Of a stretch of 64,000 nucleotides of DNA, positions 22,642-34,891 are shown piece after piece. Below the pieces are notes generated by a model, which saw only the letters and a list, made by a program, of their open reading frames with translations, was not told the DNA's origin and ran no database searches. This DNA comes from Medicago truncatula (Eukaryota > Streptophyta > Magnoliopsida > Fabales > Fabaceae). The stretch lies in NCBI RefSeq assembly GCF_003473485.1, contig NC_053045.1, positions 53,858,494 through 53,922,493 of the forward strand, written 5' to 3'. Position 1 is the stretch's first letter. Every line of letters begins with the position of its first letter. The translations under genes were made by a program, and so were the position numbers.

Positions 22642-23913
22642 ATGGCCGATGTAACCTATCTCCGTCGTCACCACCACCACGAACCCGACGATGACCAAAC
22701 CCTAATCCCTTTACCTTATTGGCCTTCCACTTCCGATCTCGACTTCGATTTCGATCTCTACTCTTCCGATCCCGAATTCCCATCCAATCACAACCACCGC
22801 TTTTCTCGCGAGAATTTCGTCATGGATCTTTTCCAACAACGCGTTGAACAATCTCAAATTACTAATCACACCGATCCAATTAATCAATCGTTAAATGACT
22901 CCGTTTTCGACAGTTTAAGTTTCGATTTAGGGTTCAATCATTCCGACCTTCATCTCGATCTTAACATCGCCGCTGAAGAAGACGAGGATGATTTTCCTGA
23001 TATAACGGTTTCTAGATCTGATCCAATTAGCGGTTTACGTATTGTTGAGATTGATTCGGATTCTGAATGCGAAGAAGTTGATGGAAATGGAAACGGAGAC
23101 AACGTGTTTTGCGGAATCTGTATGCATTCTGATGCTGACGAAGATGATTTTAACAATGTAATTGAGGAAGAAGAAATTGGGAGTTTTCCTCTTCGTTGGG
23201 ATTCGCTTCATTTGGAGGATGATCCTCAAATTTACGAAGATTTTGAGTGGGAAGAAGTTGATGGTGGTGGCTTTGATGATAGGGAAATTCTTGGTTTGAT
23301 GTTCGCTGCTGATGATGACGATAACAATAACAATAGGTCTGTTAATGGTAGTCGTGCTCGCGGTACTTCGTTTATTGAACAAGAAGAAGAACACGTGGAT
23401 GAAGATGGAGAAGAGGTTACTATGTTGAGGGTTGATGGAGAAGAGGTTAATATGATGAGGGTTGGTGGAGGAACTGAGAATCTTGATTGGCAAGTTTTGT
23501 TGAATTCCGCGAGTCCTGAAACTTATCATGTGATTTCAGAGCCTGATTTTGGGGATAATGATGATTACATTTACACTGCAGAGTATGAGATGATGTTTGG
23601 TCAATTCGCGGATAATGTGAATTCGTTTACCAATAAGCCACCGGCTTCTGCAGCGTTTGTTGAGAATCTTCCGTCGGTGGTTGTGACTAAAGAGGATGTG
23701 GATAACAACAATGCGTTGTGTGCGGTTTGTAAAGATGAATTTGCTGTTGTAGAAGAGGTGAAGTTGTTGCCGTGTTCTCATCGATATCATGGTGATTGCA
23801 TAATGCCTTGGTTGGGGATTAGGAATACTTGTCCTGTTTGTCGCTGTGAGTTTCCTACTGATGATGCTGATTATGAACGTAGGAAAGCTCCAATGTTGGC
23901 CCGGAGCGCTTGA
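22642..23913 (+). CDS. RING-H2 E3 ubiquitin ligase, 423 aa, single exon
   Basis: One uninterrupted frame of 424 codons. The C-terminus carries a complete C3H2C3 RING-H2 finger at residues 360-400 (C360, C363, C378, H380, H383, C386, C397, C400), including LLPCSHRYHGDCIMPWL and NTCPVCR. The finger binds two zinc ions and recruits an E2, so the protein should transfer ubiquitin to an unknown substrate. Residues 1-350 are strongly acidic (many D/E runs), with an N-terminal HHHH run and no membrane segment. This matches the CIP8-like / At5g08139-type RING group. The first ATG follows a 5' leader with repeated TTCATTCATTCA. The codon use is richer in GC than the flanks. Substrate and the exact orthologue are inference. 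Confidence 0.9.
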   Translation: MADVTYLRRHHHHEPDDDQTLIPLPYWPSTSDLDFDFDLYSSDPEFPSNHNHRFSRENFVMDLFQQRVEQSQITNHTDPINQSLNDSVFDSLSFDLGFNHSDLHLDLNIAAEEDEDDFPDITVSRSDPISGLRIVEIDSDSECEEVDGNGNGDNVFCGICMHSDADEDDFNNVIEEEEIGSFPLRWDSLHLEDDPQIYEDFEWEEVDGGGFDDREILGLMFAADDDDNNNNRSVNGSRARGTSFIEQEEEHVDEDGEEVTMLRVDGEEVNMMRVGGGTENLDWQVLLNSASPETYHVISEPDFGDNDDYIYTAEYEMMFGQFADNVNSFTNKPPASAAFVENLPSVVVTKEDVDNNNALCAVCKDEFAVVEEVKLLPCSHRYHGDCIMPWLGIRNTCPVCRCEFPTDDADYERRKAPMLARSA

Positions 23914-25383
23914 TGTGTATGTCATTGTTGTTAGGGTTGGATACTTGGATATGGTTTCACAATTTGTTGCTGCTAGGTTGTTAAGAGTTTAGGTTTTTTG
24001 GTCCTGAAAAATTGCATGCGTTTGTTAATTTTGGATTTTTCATATGGAGATTTGTAGTATAAGTATGTTCATCTGCAAATTGTATTATGGGATACATCAT
24101 AAAAAGGAATCAATTTTCTAAGGAATATATACATTTGTTCTGCTATCTGAATGTTCATATTTGTTATCTTCATCTTTCTTCTTCGATAATATAGTAGAAC
24201 ACTGAAGTGTGATCACCTTCGACAACCTGAATGATAGGACCGTGTGGAGGTTTTTTTTTTAATTCTTTGACCTTGATTCAGCACTTTTGAATAGACCGAT
24301 TGACTAACTTGGCCTATTAGCTTGTTTTCAGCTCACTTCTTGTGTTCTGCTTTGTTGTTTAATAGTGGCTATTGTTGCCTTATCTTTTCATCCTGTATTC
24401 ACTAGTCTTGGTGGCTTTTTTTGCTTCTGAGGAAACCATTCTCACCTGAATCATTTTTTTTGTTCTTTCAATTGGTGTGTTTTTTAGGACTTGTCGTCGA
24501 CTCATTGCAGTGTTTGGGTTTGATGACAACGGGAGTTCAGCTTTATGGCTTAGGGAGTACCATACCTGCTTTCTTGCATAATACTATGATTAAGCATTTT
24601 ACTTATGCTTTTAGCAATAGAATTCTAGTTAAGTATACACTCAAATGTTCAGGGACGTTTCGCAGGAGTGGATTAATGAGGAATACAAAGATTACAGTTT
24701 TGTTTGAGTTCCTTTAAGTCTGATATTTGTTTAGGAAATTTATTATTTTGGTTGATATGAACACCTAGAGATTCCTTCCTTTCTTAGAGGCCTACCTATC
24801 CAGCAGCGGATGTGAGGTGTGTTTCTGCATAATTAAGTTACATGCATAAGATTCATAATCATGAGTTTTAATACCAAGAGTGTCCATTATCACTTTAGAA
24901 ACAATGCTATTTTTTTCATGGAAGTTGATTGAATAAAAATGACTATAGACGCATGAGAGAGGAGACATTCTTGATCTTTTCTAGTGCACAATGATGTGGC
25001 GTTGGATTATAATGCAATAATGGATCTATTTGAAGTCGAGATCTCTTGACTATGTGCTTTTGTTTTTCCTATCTGCCGTGAACCCGGTCCCAAATGATAA
25101 TTATTTGAGTTAATAATTTGTCCTTTTGCAATCTATCATGGTTACTTACCCTTGGTCCAAACATATGGCTTGGCATTCTCTTTTTTTTTCTACCAAGTTT
25201 TGCAAACTACTTTTTAAGAAGCTGTGCATTTTACAGTTTCAAGCAGTTTTTTGTATGCTTCTCGCATACTTTTTTTTATAGTACATTGGGTTTATTTCAT
25301 TAAATTGAGTAATTTAAAACCTGAAACATTGAGTTTTTACTCATTAAATTGAGTAAATTGAGTGTCACTAGCACACCTGAAAC
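23914..25383. other. 3' flank of the RING-H2 gene and intergenic DNA
   Basis: The first few hundred bases are probably the 3' UTR. Beyond that the DNA is T-rich with short open frames that show no domain, for instance at 24421-24717. No further gene is supported. Confidence 0.45.
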
Positions 25384-25898
25384 ATGCAGCTCTACAAGTT
25401 TCTGTCGTGTTGTGCTAGACTAGTAACTGCTGCTACGAATTGGCCAAAAGATCCATCACGTGATGCTGGAAATTGGGCCTGTTTGAAACTGCACTTGAGA
25501 GTGGAAGCCAAGTACTGGCGAGTTGCCATTGGATTAGGTCACGAGAATCCTTATCATAGGAATATTAGACTTTTGATTAGCATAACTACTGCAAAACATG
25601 GAAAATGGAGAAGGCCATTCTTTGACCCATATATGTATCCATCTCAAGGTTTACATGATTTCCATTTTACTACTCCCAGCTTCACCTTTCTAACGACAGC
25701 GACAGTCCCATTCAAATTCCAGACCATAATGCTCAACTTAAAGACAAAGTTTCCTCTCTTCAAGCGGTACTATCTACTTTGTTGGTTACTACCGGAAATG
25801 TTGGTATACCTCACCACATCCCTAGTGGCTTCCCAGCCAACCTTTCAACTCGTCTAGTTACAAACTTACAACTTCCCGAGCATAGCGATTTTGAATAG
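25384..25898 (+). pseudogene. Unrecognised coding-like fragment
   Basis: The frame from 25384 encodes ATNWPKDPSRDAGNWACLK and VEAKYWRVAIGLGHENPY, which looks protein-like but matches no family I know. After a possible splice acceptor (ACTACTCCCAG at about 25669-25679), another frame runs to a TAG at 25896-25898 and reads LKDKVSSLQAVLSTLLVTTG, then IPHHIPSGFPANLSTRLVTN. The composition differs from the AT-rich surroundings. It may be the remains of a gene or of a transposon-borne fragment. No start codon context, promoter or complete exon structure is evident. Confidence 0.3.
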
Positions 25899-26844
25899 AA
25901 GGACGTGACATGTGTTGTAGAGGTACATCAAAATTTCATGATCTGTGTTCTAAGAACACTTATTATGTCACATTGTCACTCGTATCTTTATTTTGGTGAT
26001 GCTTTCTGGGTGCAGTATAAACAATAGATTGTGGAATCTTATACAGACCTTTAATTGCAGACCTACGAAATTGCTTATATTTTGCAATTAAATTCGTCCA
26101 GCAAATAAGTGTTTCTTCCTATGTAGTAACAATCTCTTCCAATAGTCAATAAATTCCAACCTTAATTTTGCACCAATTAAATTTGCTTATCGTTCAAACA
26201 CAGTCAAGAAAATTAGAAAAACAAAGGAGTGACACAGAACAGATCAAAAGAGGCAAAATAAAAATTGCAGAAAAAACCAGAAAAATAATTTATTTATTGA
26301 CAAAAAGAAAAAGTTCAATAAATAAGTACTTTTTTTAAGTCTAATTTGCGGGGATAGTAGTAGTGGGTATTGGAAACTTAATTATGCAGTAAACCCAGAA
26401 ACAGTCTTTGTTTTGTAGTCCTTAAAAGTGCCTTTTCTTTTCACATAAACATGCACAAATCAAATAGAATTACATAGATTGATGACTGGGTATTTTAGTT
26501 AGGAATCTGTACAATCCAATGGAAAAGAAAAGAGCATTGGAGGAATCACATAAATGAGAGAGCAGCAACTGAAGCACAATGCACTCTAAATATGAAGTCT
26601 GAAAGCAAAGTTATAATTCAAAGTCTTCATTCTTGATTCTTAAATGTTTAAGGCAGGTAAAGTGGTGATTATGTTACTGTTTTTTCTTATTTTTTAAAAT
26701 GTATAATTTGATGTGGCAAACTGAAATTTGTGATTGAATGTTAGTGTAAATAATTTTTCATTGATAGTGTATATTCCTTAATCTCTTATCTAAAACCTTG
26801 ATCCTTTGTATAATTTTTTCTTAAGAAAGTGTACTTTCTTTCAG

Positions 26845-28068
26845 GGTGAAACAAATGGGAATGACATTGATCCTAGTTCTACTTCCGATCTGGAATTAGA
26901 TGCTCAGTTAGAATCATCGAGGAAAAAACTATCTGAGTAATAAGAGTGTAGAATGTAGATTATTAAAAGTCTTCATTTTGTAGATATACCTATTTTGTTT
27001 CTCATTTGATTTATCTTGGTAATAAATGTGTTGTCAGGTGGGGAAAGAGTCTGAAATGCTGAATCAAGAAATTCATGCATAAGAGAGGCAGTCTTCTCAC
27101 AATGCTCAGTATATCAATGAGGCAGTACAATTATTTGAGCAAAACTCTTACACTGAGTTGTTTCAGGGTAATTTAAGAGCTTCTTATCATCCTTTTGTTC
27201 ATGTTTTAACGTTTTGCAGATAAAGATCATGTGCTACTCAGAACTAGTATTGATACTGTATTTATGATTTCTATTTAATCAATCCCGGGATTCTCCCTTT
27301 TGGTATCTGTTTGTATGCATTAGCTATATTAACACATGCATATTGCTTTTCTCATGCAGTTTTATGATACAAAAGAACATTGAATTATTTGGATACGGTT
27401 TTGTGTTTTCCAATTACAGTCAATAATATTTTAGCAAATAATGAACATGCAGGGTAGTCCGTTTTTTGATTGTGTTTTATACTTCTTTTAATGCCTTTCA
27501 TGTCTGCATGTAAAGATTAAGATAAGATTTGTTTGAAAGGGGGGCAACATTTAGGGGGAACCAATAAAGGTACCGTAGGTCAGGATGTTAATCCTGTGAA
27601 CCTTAGTAAAAGAGACATGAAACAAATAATGTCAACAATTTCTTGGAGCTCTGCACTATTGCAAGTAGGAAAGAATGAATTTGTTTTTCTGATTGAAATT
27701 ATTAACAAATTATTAGCTAATATTATATGTTGAACTTTAAGTCAGTAGATTTTTACATTTATGATTGTGTTCCTGTAGAGATCATGATAACTGCCTCAGA
27801 ACTTCGAATGAAGATGGGAAAGCTTAACACCAACATGATTGAAGAGACAGGAAAAGTGAAAGCAAAAAGGATTGACAACAATAAAATGGACATTTCTGCT
27901 ATATATGCTGCCAAAGGTAACCAAAATATCATTCATTGTTCTGCAACATGAATTAATTTTCACAGGCTGAACTCTATAGTTCTGATTTGAACATTTCTGG
28001 ATGCAGGCCTATCTAATACGAAATTCGAAGATCTTCAAGAATTTGTAACTCTTATGAAGAGCACGTGA
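26845..28068 (+). pseudogene. MIS12: MIS12 pseudogene, exons 4-7 only
   Basis: Four exons correspond one-to-one to MIS12 exons 4-7: 26845-26937, 27038-27167, 27779-27916, 28007-28068. Lengths are 93, 130, 138 and 62 bp, identical to the intact gene at 38416-40621. Exons 1-3 and the promoter are absent. The exon 4 donor has changed from GAG|GTAACA to GAGTAATAAG, so splicing is lost and a stop follows. In exon 5 a TTA leucine codon has become TAA at 27080-27082. Exons 6 and 7 remain open and end in the same LMKST tail. It is a partial duplicate unable to make a kinetochore protein. Confidence 0.9.
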
Positions 28069-28424
28069 GCTTGTATATATTTTTCATCAACCCAGTTGGA
28101 CTAGTCTTATCACTCATGCTTGTTGTACCTGTAATTGTTTATTGGTAGTCTATTACTTGGAATTTTCCTCTCGTACTGAAATTAATGGATTTAAATTATT
28201 CGGAGATACCTGAAGAATCTCGTTGTCTTTCTCAATTTGGTTGTCCAAAGACAGAAGCTAGAAGTTGCCGTATAGCCTGGACCTTAAGATGTATTGGTCC
28301 ATCTTGGACTCATTAATTTTAACCACTGATTGAGTAGATACACAGATGTCAGAAGGTTGAGGGAAAAAGGTATTACTTTCAAATATACCTTAAGATGTAC
28401 ATTTGCATCAAAAGGTATGTGGGT

Positions 28425-28642
28425 AAATGTCAGAAGGTTGAGGGAAAAAATGGACATATGTGGAGGGAAAAGAACCGGGTTGTAGTTGGATTGAAGTGAA
28501 TAATGAAATCCACAAGTTTATGGCCAATGATACAGCTCGTCGCGACTCCGCTTCTATATCTTTAGTTTTAGACAATTTGCTTCTACATATCAAAGGGTTT
28601 GGTTATGTGGCAAACACTGACGCCCTTTTGCTTGATGATTGA
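28425..28642 (+). pseudogene. PPR protein C-terminal (E/E+ motif) fragment
   Basis: The phrase NVRRLREK, then after a frame change GKEPGCSWIEVNNEIHKFMA and ND, is the signature of the E/E+ region of plant PLS-type pentatricopeptide repeat proteins, which act in organelle RNA editing. It ends in a TGA at 28640-28642 after LLHIKGFGYVANTDALLLDD. No PPR repeats precede it. The word AATGTCAGAAGGTTGAGG occurs almost identically about 85 bases upstream, so the edge is itself duplicated. It lies between the MIS12 and SPPA pseudogenes and is absent from the intact block. Confidence 0.75.
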
Positions 28643-29292
28643 GATGAATCATCCTGTGGTAATATTACAATTAGCCAAGCTTTTAAATTGCCAAAGTAAA
28701 AGTATCTTCATTTTGAGCCTCAAGTTCTGTCATTTTACCATAAATCTAATCAGTTTATGATAGAACAAGAGTTTGAGACACTCAGGTAGATATAGTTCTT
28801 CAAGTTATAATATTTTTCTTAATCTTCATATCCATAAAAATCTGTAGTTAGAAAGGAAAAAACATGAAACCATGAAAAACCATGTGTTACACATATATGC
28901 TTTTGGTTATATGACTGCTTCCTAAGAGACACATCATTCTGAGCCTCATCTCCATCAGCCAAACCGAAAACTTAACAGGAGAACAGTATCCAAGTCTCAT
29001 TATTAAAGGCAACGTTCATGGCACAACAAATAATATATAAAGAATATAGCAGCTTCAGTAGGAGAACCACAGATGGAGACTAACTTTATGAATAATTTTT
29101 TTTAAGACGTCGTATAATTTCATCTGTTAGGGAACGACTTTACAGGTTGGGGGGTCCATGTCATAAGCTATACACAGTAAGGGAGGTAATTGACCACAAC
29201 AGCAACCTGGCATAGCTCAAGCACGATCATTATAGGAATCATGAAATCAGCAAATAAATCAACAGACATCAAAATAGTCTTCTGAAATCAAC
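28643..29292. other. Spacer without gene; SPPA last exon missing
   Basis: In the intact copy the final SPPA exon (234 bp) lies just beyond exon 12. The corresponding stretch here contains no sequence encoding the [15 protein letters not shown] tail. Nothing else recognisable is present. Confidence 0.6.
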
Positions 29293-32200
29293 CTGATTAT
29301 CTTGAGGTATATTGGCCTTCAATTTGGCTATAGCAATAGCACGTGATAGCCCACCAATAGCATCAACCAGACCATGAGATACTGCATCCTTACCGGTCCA
29401 AACCCTCTCCTGTGCAGCCTCTTCCATCTTGTCTACCTAGTGACAGGACAGTAGCGGTAAGTAACTATTGGATATACAAGGAGGAAGAACATAAAGCATG
29501 GAAAATAGATTTTTCTTAAATAAATTTAAAACATACAGTCATAGCTCGGGAAAGGGCAGCTTTGTCTCGAAATTGTTTATAAGCATTCTGTGTTCTCTTG
29601 GCAAATAGCTTTGCTTCATGTGGCCTGTACCAGAGAGATATAGAAAGTGATTATATGTTCCTTCCTAATCAAATTTAAATTGATGCAAAAAAAAGGTACC
29701 AACCCACGAATCAAACAGAAGTAGAAAATTAAGGCCAGCACAAACAGGCTATATGAAATATGGATAAATGCCCCCCACCAGCAAAAGCAAATTATATTCC
29801 TATACCGCAAGCCCCGGGCCTGCTTAATGTAATGTCTAATAAAATCTACATGAATAAATGAACAAAATCTATCAGGCACCTAAAAGAACGATGATCAGCT
29901 GCAAAGATCTCGGCATATTGACCCCTTGATATAAGTTCTTTGTTGAAGCCAATCTCCTCATCAAGTTTCTCATAGATAAATTTTCCTACATAAGTAACTT
30001 ATGTCATCAAGCTAGTAGATTACAAAACTCAAGAAGAATATACTGAAGTGGAACCATGATTAATCATGATGGTACCATGTCTTTCCTCATTATTTACGAG
30101 CTCAATTTTTTTTGAAGAAATTTATGAGCTCAATTGATTTCTTTCCTTTCAACTACAATATCTATTGATTGCATATGGTTACCATTCAAATGATATTTCA
30201 AACTACTATAGTATTTTAATCAAAATAAGTTCAAACGTAATTGATATAAAACTCAGTCAAAATGGTAAAATAGCTATAAGAGCACAGCAAGAAGTGAGGA
30301 GCCTCTAAGGATATTTTACACAACTATCTCAGGCAAGCGAGTAAAAAAAACGGATTTTAGCCGAGTGCCTGGCCATAATAAGTCTTTTCCTAAATTAAGC
30401 GAATATGGCGGAAGGCCAAAAATCCAAACACACCATTGCGGCCTATGGCGCCACCATGTCGGGCGTTCCTTCACAAATTTCCTATGACAGCTGTCCAAAA
30501 ATCTGACATGCCAGTCCTCCATGGGGGTGCCATGAACACCATTCAACAATACTGACATTTATGATCTAGCACAAGGATGACCTCGTCTGTTTCAATTATA
30601 CCAGCATGTGTATGTTGGCTAATAATTCACAATAAATCTGTTCTTAGTTTCAGTTAAATTATAATCCATGCACAGCCTTCTTCTCCCATCGCCATATAGT
30701 ATCCTCCACTAGCTGCCACATCAGACATTGAAGCAATGATTGGTTTTTTGGCTGCAAGAAGCCTGATTTCTCTCCACATTCTGCAGACCATGATATCAAA
30801 ACTTTATCAACCAAGCATGAAAACTTTCAAAAAAAATACTAGTATCAATTAGCACCACTATTCATTGACACAGATCAGAGAAGTACTTCAAATTTAATTA
30901 GACCATAAAGGAAATATTAACTTAACTTTGAAATCTAAAAGTAGCATCTTAAAAACGTTATTAGGAAAAATGAATATAGTTCAGGTTATCATGAACTTTA
31001 TGGCCATGGTATAAATCATTTATTTTTTTTTAATTTTTTTGGCTCAAGTGGTATATATCATTTCTATATGAATACAACCAACCATTTCTTGCATGTCTTA
31101 TTAAAAGTGACTTCATTTTGAACAGAGAGGAATATACTACTTACAAATCAGAAGCAAGAGCATCACCTCCTGGACTATCAATTCGGATAACAGCAGCCTT
31201 GAATTTGTTCGATGCTGAGAAGAAAAAACAGCTCAGTGTGACCGAGAATCAAACAACGACGCACATATGACGAGCTAAATATATGTAAATAACACAGTAA
31301 AAAAATTTAAAGTTCAGCGTATAGCGTAAACCTGAAAATCAATGTTATCCTTGTGTTATGGTAGGTCAGGAAAATAGATTAGGAGTATGTACGTTGCTGG
31401 TTAATACGTTAGTTACATAAACAAACATAATTAATCTCTCTGATTTCCACTAGCAGATGGGTTTCTCCCTGTCAAATTTATACCTTACTCCCTCCGTTTC
31501 AAAATATAAGCAAAATTCACTTTTTAGGTTCATTCATTTAATGATGTATGTGGTCCATATTATGAACCACATACATCATTAAATGAATGAATCTAAAAAG
31601 TGAATTTTGCTTATATTTTGAAACGGAGGGAGTACTTCTGAAGGAAGCCATACTTCAGAAGTCCCAGTTTTAGTTGTAGAGACATAAAAAAAGGTGTCAT
31701 CCCTAAGCTATTTCTTGCAGTTTCTTTTGCAAGATCCTCTTCCTTTTATATTTTTCATAATCATGAAGGATTCTAAAGTCCCGTGCTCAGTTGAAACTTG
31801 AAAATACTAAGAATAAGTGCAATACTTTCGCCTCGAGTCTGTTATAGCAAATAATATAACTCTAAACAAAGATAACTATGTGGCTGCATTAATTAATTAA
31901 AAATGCCATAATCAATGTAATTAGCATCACAACACTTCACTTATTACGTGCTTTGAAATTTAAAGAAGAAAAATTTATAAGATCAAAAGTGTACCTTTGA
32001 CCCTATGGATGTTATTTATAAACTCCTCTGCAATGATACCTTTGCCACCAACACGACTGATGGTCCCCGAGGCTCGGATGACAGCTATCTGTTCTTTACC
32101 ACTTGATATTCCAACAGTCTCTTTTCTAACTCCAGAGTATTTTCTGTATTTGAGGAAAGGAACAATCTGCTTAATGAGCTATTTGGCATATTTTAATCTA

Positions 32201-34642
32201 TAACAGATGCATCTAATATAAGCTTGATAGAAAACAGGAAGCCATAGCAATTCTTACTCATATCGGAGAATTAGAGCAGTGCTTTATACAAGTACAGGTC
32301 ATGAGAAATAAGGTTATTTCTCTACTATTAAGTCTCAAAAATAAAATGTGCATACCAATACAGATTATTTTTTTAAAAAAAAAAAATCCAATTGCACGGA
32401 TAACCATTTCCATGTATATTTATAGTTCTTGTTATTAGTGAGAAGAATTATAGTTATGTTCTTTGATTATAGAAATTATCGCAGTCATCATACAACATTA
32501 TAGATTTCTGAACAAGAAAATAAACAAACACAACAGAATTTTATCAAGATAAGGATTTGTTGATTTTTTTCAAGTCAACCTTTATCTTGCTGAAGAAATG
32601 GCATAATAAAATATAAAGGCCCCTACTCTATAAAAAGGGAAATTTACCTGAAATAAACCACAGGTGGATATTTGTTTGATTTCACCTGAAGTCTCTTCTT
32701 CAACCTAGGTATAACCTGCAAAACATTTTATGTTTCTAATTCTTTTTAGTCTTTTTTTTTTCAACTGCTACGGTGAAACATGCAGGTAATCAGTCGCATA
32801 ATACCAAAGTAGTGCATGTACCTCATCATCATAGAGTATGCTTGTTATGAAACCCTTTTTTCCAGTCTGTCTACTTGATAGACACCTTCATTTATGAAGT
32901 TCTCAACATCTTCTCTTTTCTTTCCTGTATATAATTTGCGGAAGCCCAAAGGTGAATTCATTTGTTTAAGATACAATTAGGACATTAAATGCAAATGTAC
33001 CTCTAGAAGAAGAGACTTTATCCAGCCAATTTGAATAGATATTATCCAGTAATGCAGTCAGCATCTCACGATGATCTTCAGACATGGTTTTACGGGTTAG
33101 TCTATCTCCTCCACTTTTATATTTGCCAATTCTTTCAACTTGTGGTTCAATTCCAAGATAGTCATAAACACCTGAAAGAACTAACACGAGTGTAATGCTT
33201 AAGTATAAACATCAACAAATTTAAATTTAAAAAAGGTTTAACAACAAATTTCCCTATATTAAAAACCATTCAGCAGTATGATTACATTTGAGCAACCGAC
33301 ACTGCAAGTTTTGTCCTGTCAAAAAAAAAAAAAACCACTGCAAGTTTTATAAATGTTGTACGGAGTCATGCCACCATTACTAAACAGTCTGTTGTAATTC
33401 CCTTTCTTCATTTTATCTTTAGTAAACCACTTTCTCTATTTATATGTGAACTTGACTCATTTTTATGAGAATGTAAAATTTAGTAATCTCATTTTTGTGT
33501 CCTCAGTTCTAGAGAGAAAGGTTTGTTAAATCCCGAGGTTCCTGCACGCGTATAAATCCTTGAGGATAGGTGTTCGTAGCGGCATTGACAACAACGTCAA
33601 ACTATGTTTAAAGAGATGCAAGGAAAGGAAAGGAAAGGAAAGGCCGAATGAGCATACCTCTAACAAATGTCCCTTGAACGGTGAATCCAAACAAATGAAC
33701 GTAAGCACTCGGAGGGGCATATATTTCTTCACATGCACAAGCAATGTAATATTATTTTTCTCGAATTAAAGGGAGATAAGCCACAACACATTTCCCTACA
33801 TACGTCACCAACTATCAAGGTCTTTTATAAGCAACAAAGGTTAATATAATTGAATAGTTAACATAGATAGATATTGCAACACAAAATTCTACAAATGTAG
33901 AGTTGTAAATTGTAATGGCACCTGATTTTCTGAAATTCAAGATTTGTCTTCGAATTTCATCAGCTTTAGCCCAACCACAATTTAAATTATCAATTTGAAG
34001 ATATACGGCAGAAATACGAGGATCATAAGCTGCTTTCAACAAATTATCTCAAATTTGGGGCAGAAGCTGATCGGCTATCTATATAGACAGAAAAATGAAA
34101 TGAAAAATTAAGCAAAGCAATAGTATGAGTGGGAAGCTATGTTCGCACCGACACCTCTGGTCAAAGGCATGTCTGGTATCCAACAGCTCAGACACAGACA
34201 CAGACACACTAATGTGATTACATTCAATTACTTCATTTTCTTAGAGAAGTGTGAACGTGTCACATAATCACATTCAATTCATTTTCTCAAATTATTACAT
34301 ATGTGTATCAGTGTCATGTCTGTTGTCTACGTCCGTGCTCCGTTAGGGAGAAGGGAAAACCTGTCCGCGCAAAATGATCTTCAAGACACTGCCGTGTGGA
34401 ACACGCTCCGAAGAGTCAACTGTTAACAAGTTGAGTTTGACGAGAAGCTTGTTGAAGCCGGTAACGGGCTTAAAATCAAAGTCACCAGTGGGAAAATCAT
34501 TGTCATTGGCACTAACAGAGTCTTGTTTAAGAGTAGAATTTGAAGATGATGAGTAACAAGAATAGTGAAATTTGAAGGGTTTGGGTTTGGGTTTGAGAAT
34601 GCGCTGAGTGAGAAAGCGTTGGAGTTGAAAGCGAGTAGTCAT
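29293..34642 (-). pseudogene. SPPA: SPPA protease pseudogene (exons 1-12)
   Basis: Twelve exon equivalents: 34642-34361, 34078-33922, 33795-33658, 33171-33001, 32924-32822, 32715-32648, 32143-31995, 31214-31145, 30780 to about 30676, 29985-29880, 29624-29537, 29436-29293. Most splice sites survive. Lesions: a 30-base in-frame deletion and a TGA (34049-34051) in exon 2; a TAA (33752-33754) in exon 3; a 1-base deletion in exon 5 shifting frame; exon 7 shorter by 18 bases; exon 9 broken after SGGYYMAMG; exon 13 absent. The catalytic Lys motif (GKYKSGGD) and Ser motif (AASGGYY) are still legible. Exon 1 encodes a transit-peptide-like start that differs from the intact copy. A Stowaway MITE sits in intron 7. 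No functional S49 protease can be made. Confidence 0.92.
31488..31632. mobile_element. Stowaway MITE in intron 7 of the SPPA pseudogene
   Basis: CTCCCTCCGTTTCAAAATAT at the left end and its complement at the right end form perfect terminal inverted repeats. TA dinucleotides flank it (31486-31487 and 31633-31634). The 145 bp form one long hairpin around GGTCCATATTATGAACCAC. It is absent from the matching intron of the intact gene, so it inserted after the duplication. Confidence 0.92.
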
Positions 34643-34891
34643 GAAGGATGATGGTGGTGATGATGTTTAGCGGTGATTTGACATTTCCGGCACTCACAAC
34701 TGCAAAATGTGGGAGGGAAAAGAAGAAAGAGTGTGCAAAAAGTAAACTTTGGAATGAAAGAGGAGTGAAAATGCCAAGGAAAGTAACAAAGAAACTTAAC
34801 TCTCAAGTCTGACTCGCATTAATAGTATTTTTCATAATGGAAGCACATGTTAGTGATTACACAAATACACTAACAATTATGATTAGAAATT
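34643..34891. other. Flank upstream of the SPPA pseudogene
   Basis: Corresponds to the former promoter side of the SPPA copy. It shows no clear gene or element and ends at the 9-bp target duplication of the next transposon. Confidence 0.4.

Larger units (their letters stand above)
26670..34642. repeat. Left copy of a direct MIS12-SPPA segmental duplication (decayed)
   Basis: This block carries MIS12 exons 4-7 on the plus strand and SPPA exons 1-12 on the minus strand, in the same order and orientation as the intact pair at about 39175-54501. Introns are also alignable, e.g. TCTTAAGAAAGTGTACTTTC before exon 4 in both copies. The MIS12 homology starts near 26670 (near 39180 in the other copy) and stops near 28266 (near 40821). 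The members are about 1 kb apart here but over 6 kb apart in the intact copy. Confidence 0.85.

Noticed and set aside
23035..23529. 164-residue antisense frame across the RING-H2 gene
   Set aside because: It is a shadow of the acidic GAT/GAA-rich coding strand; no domain and no independent support.
30316..30558. 80-residue minus-strand frame between SPPA pseudogene exons 9 and 10
   Set aside because: It lies in intron sequence, the intact copy has a related but non-open stretch, and no protein family is recognisable.
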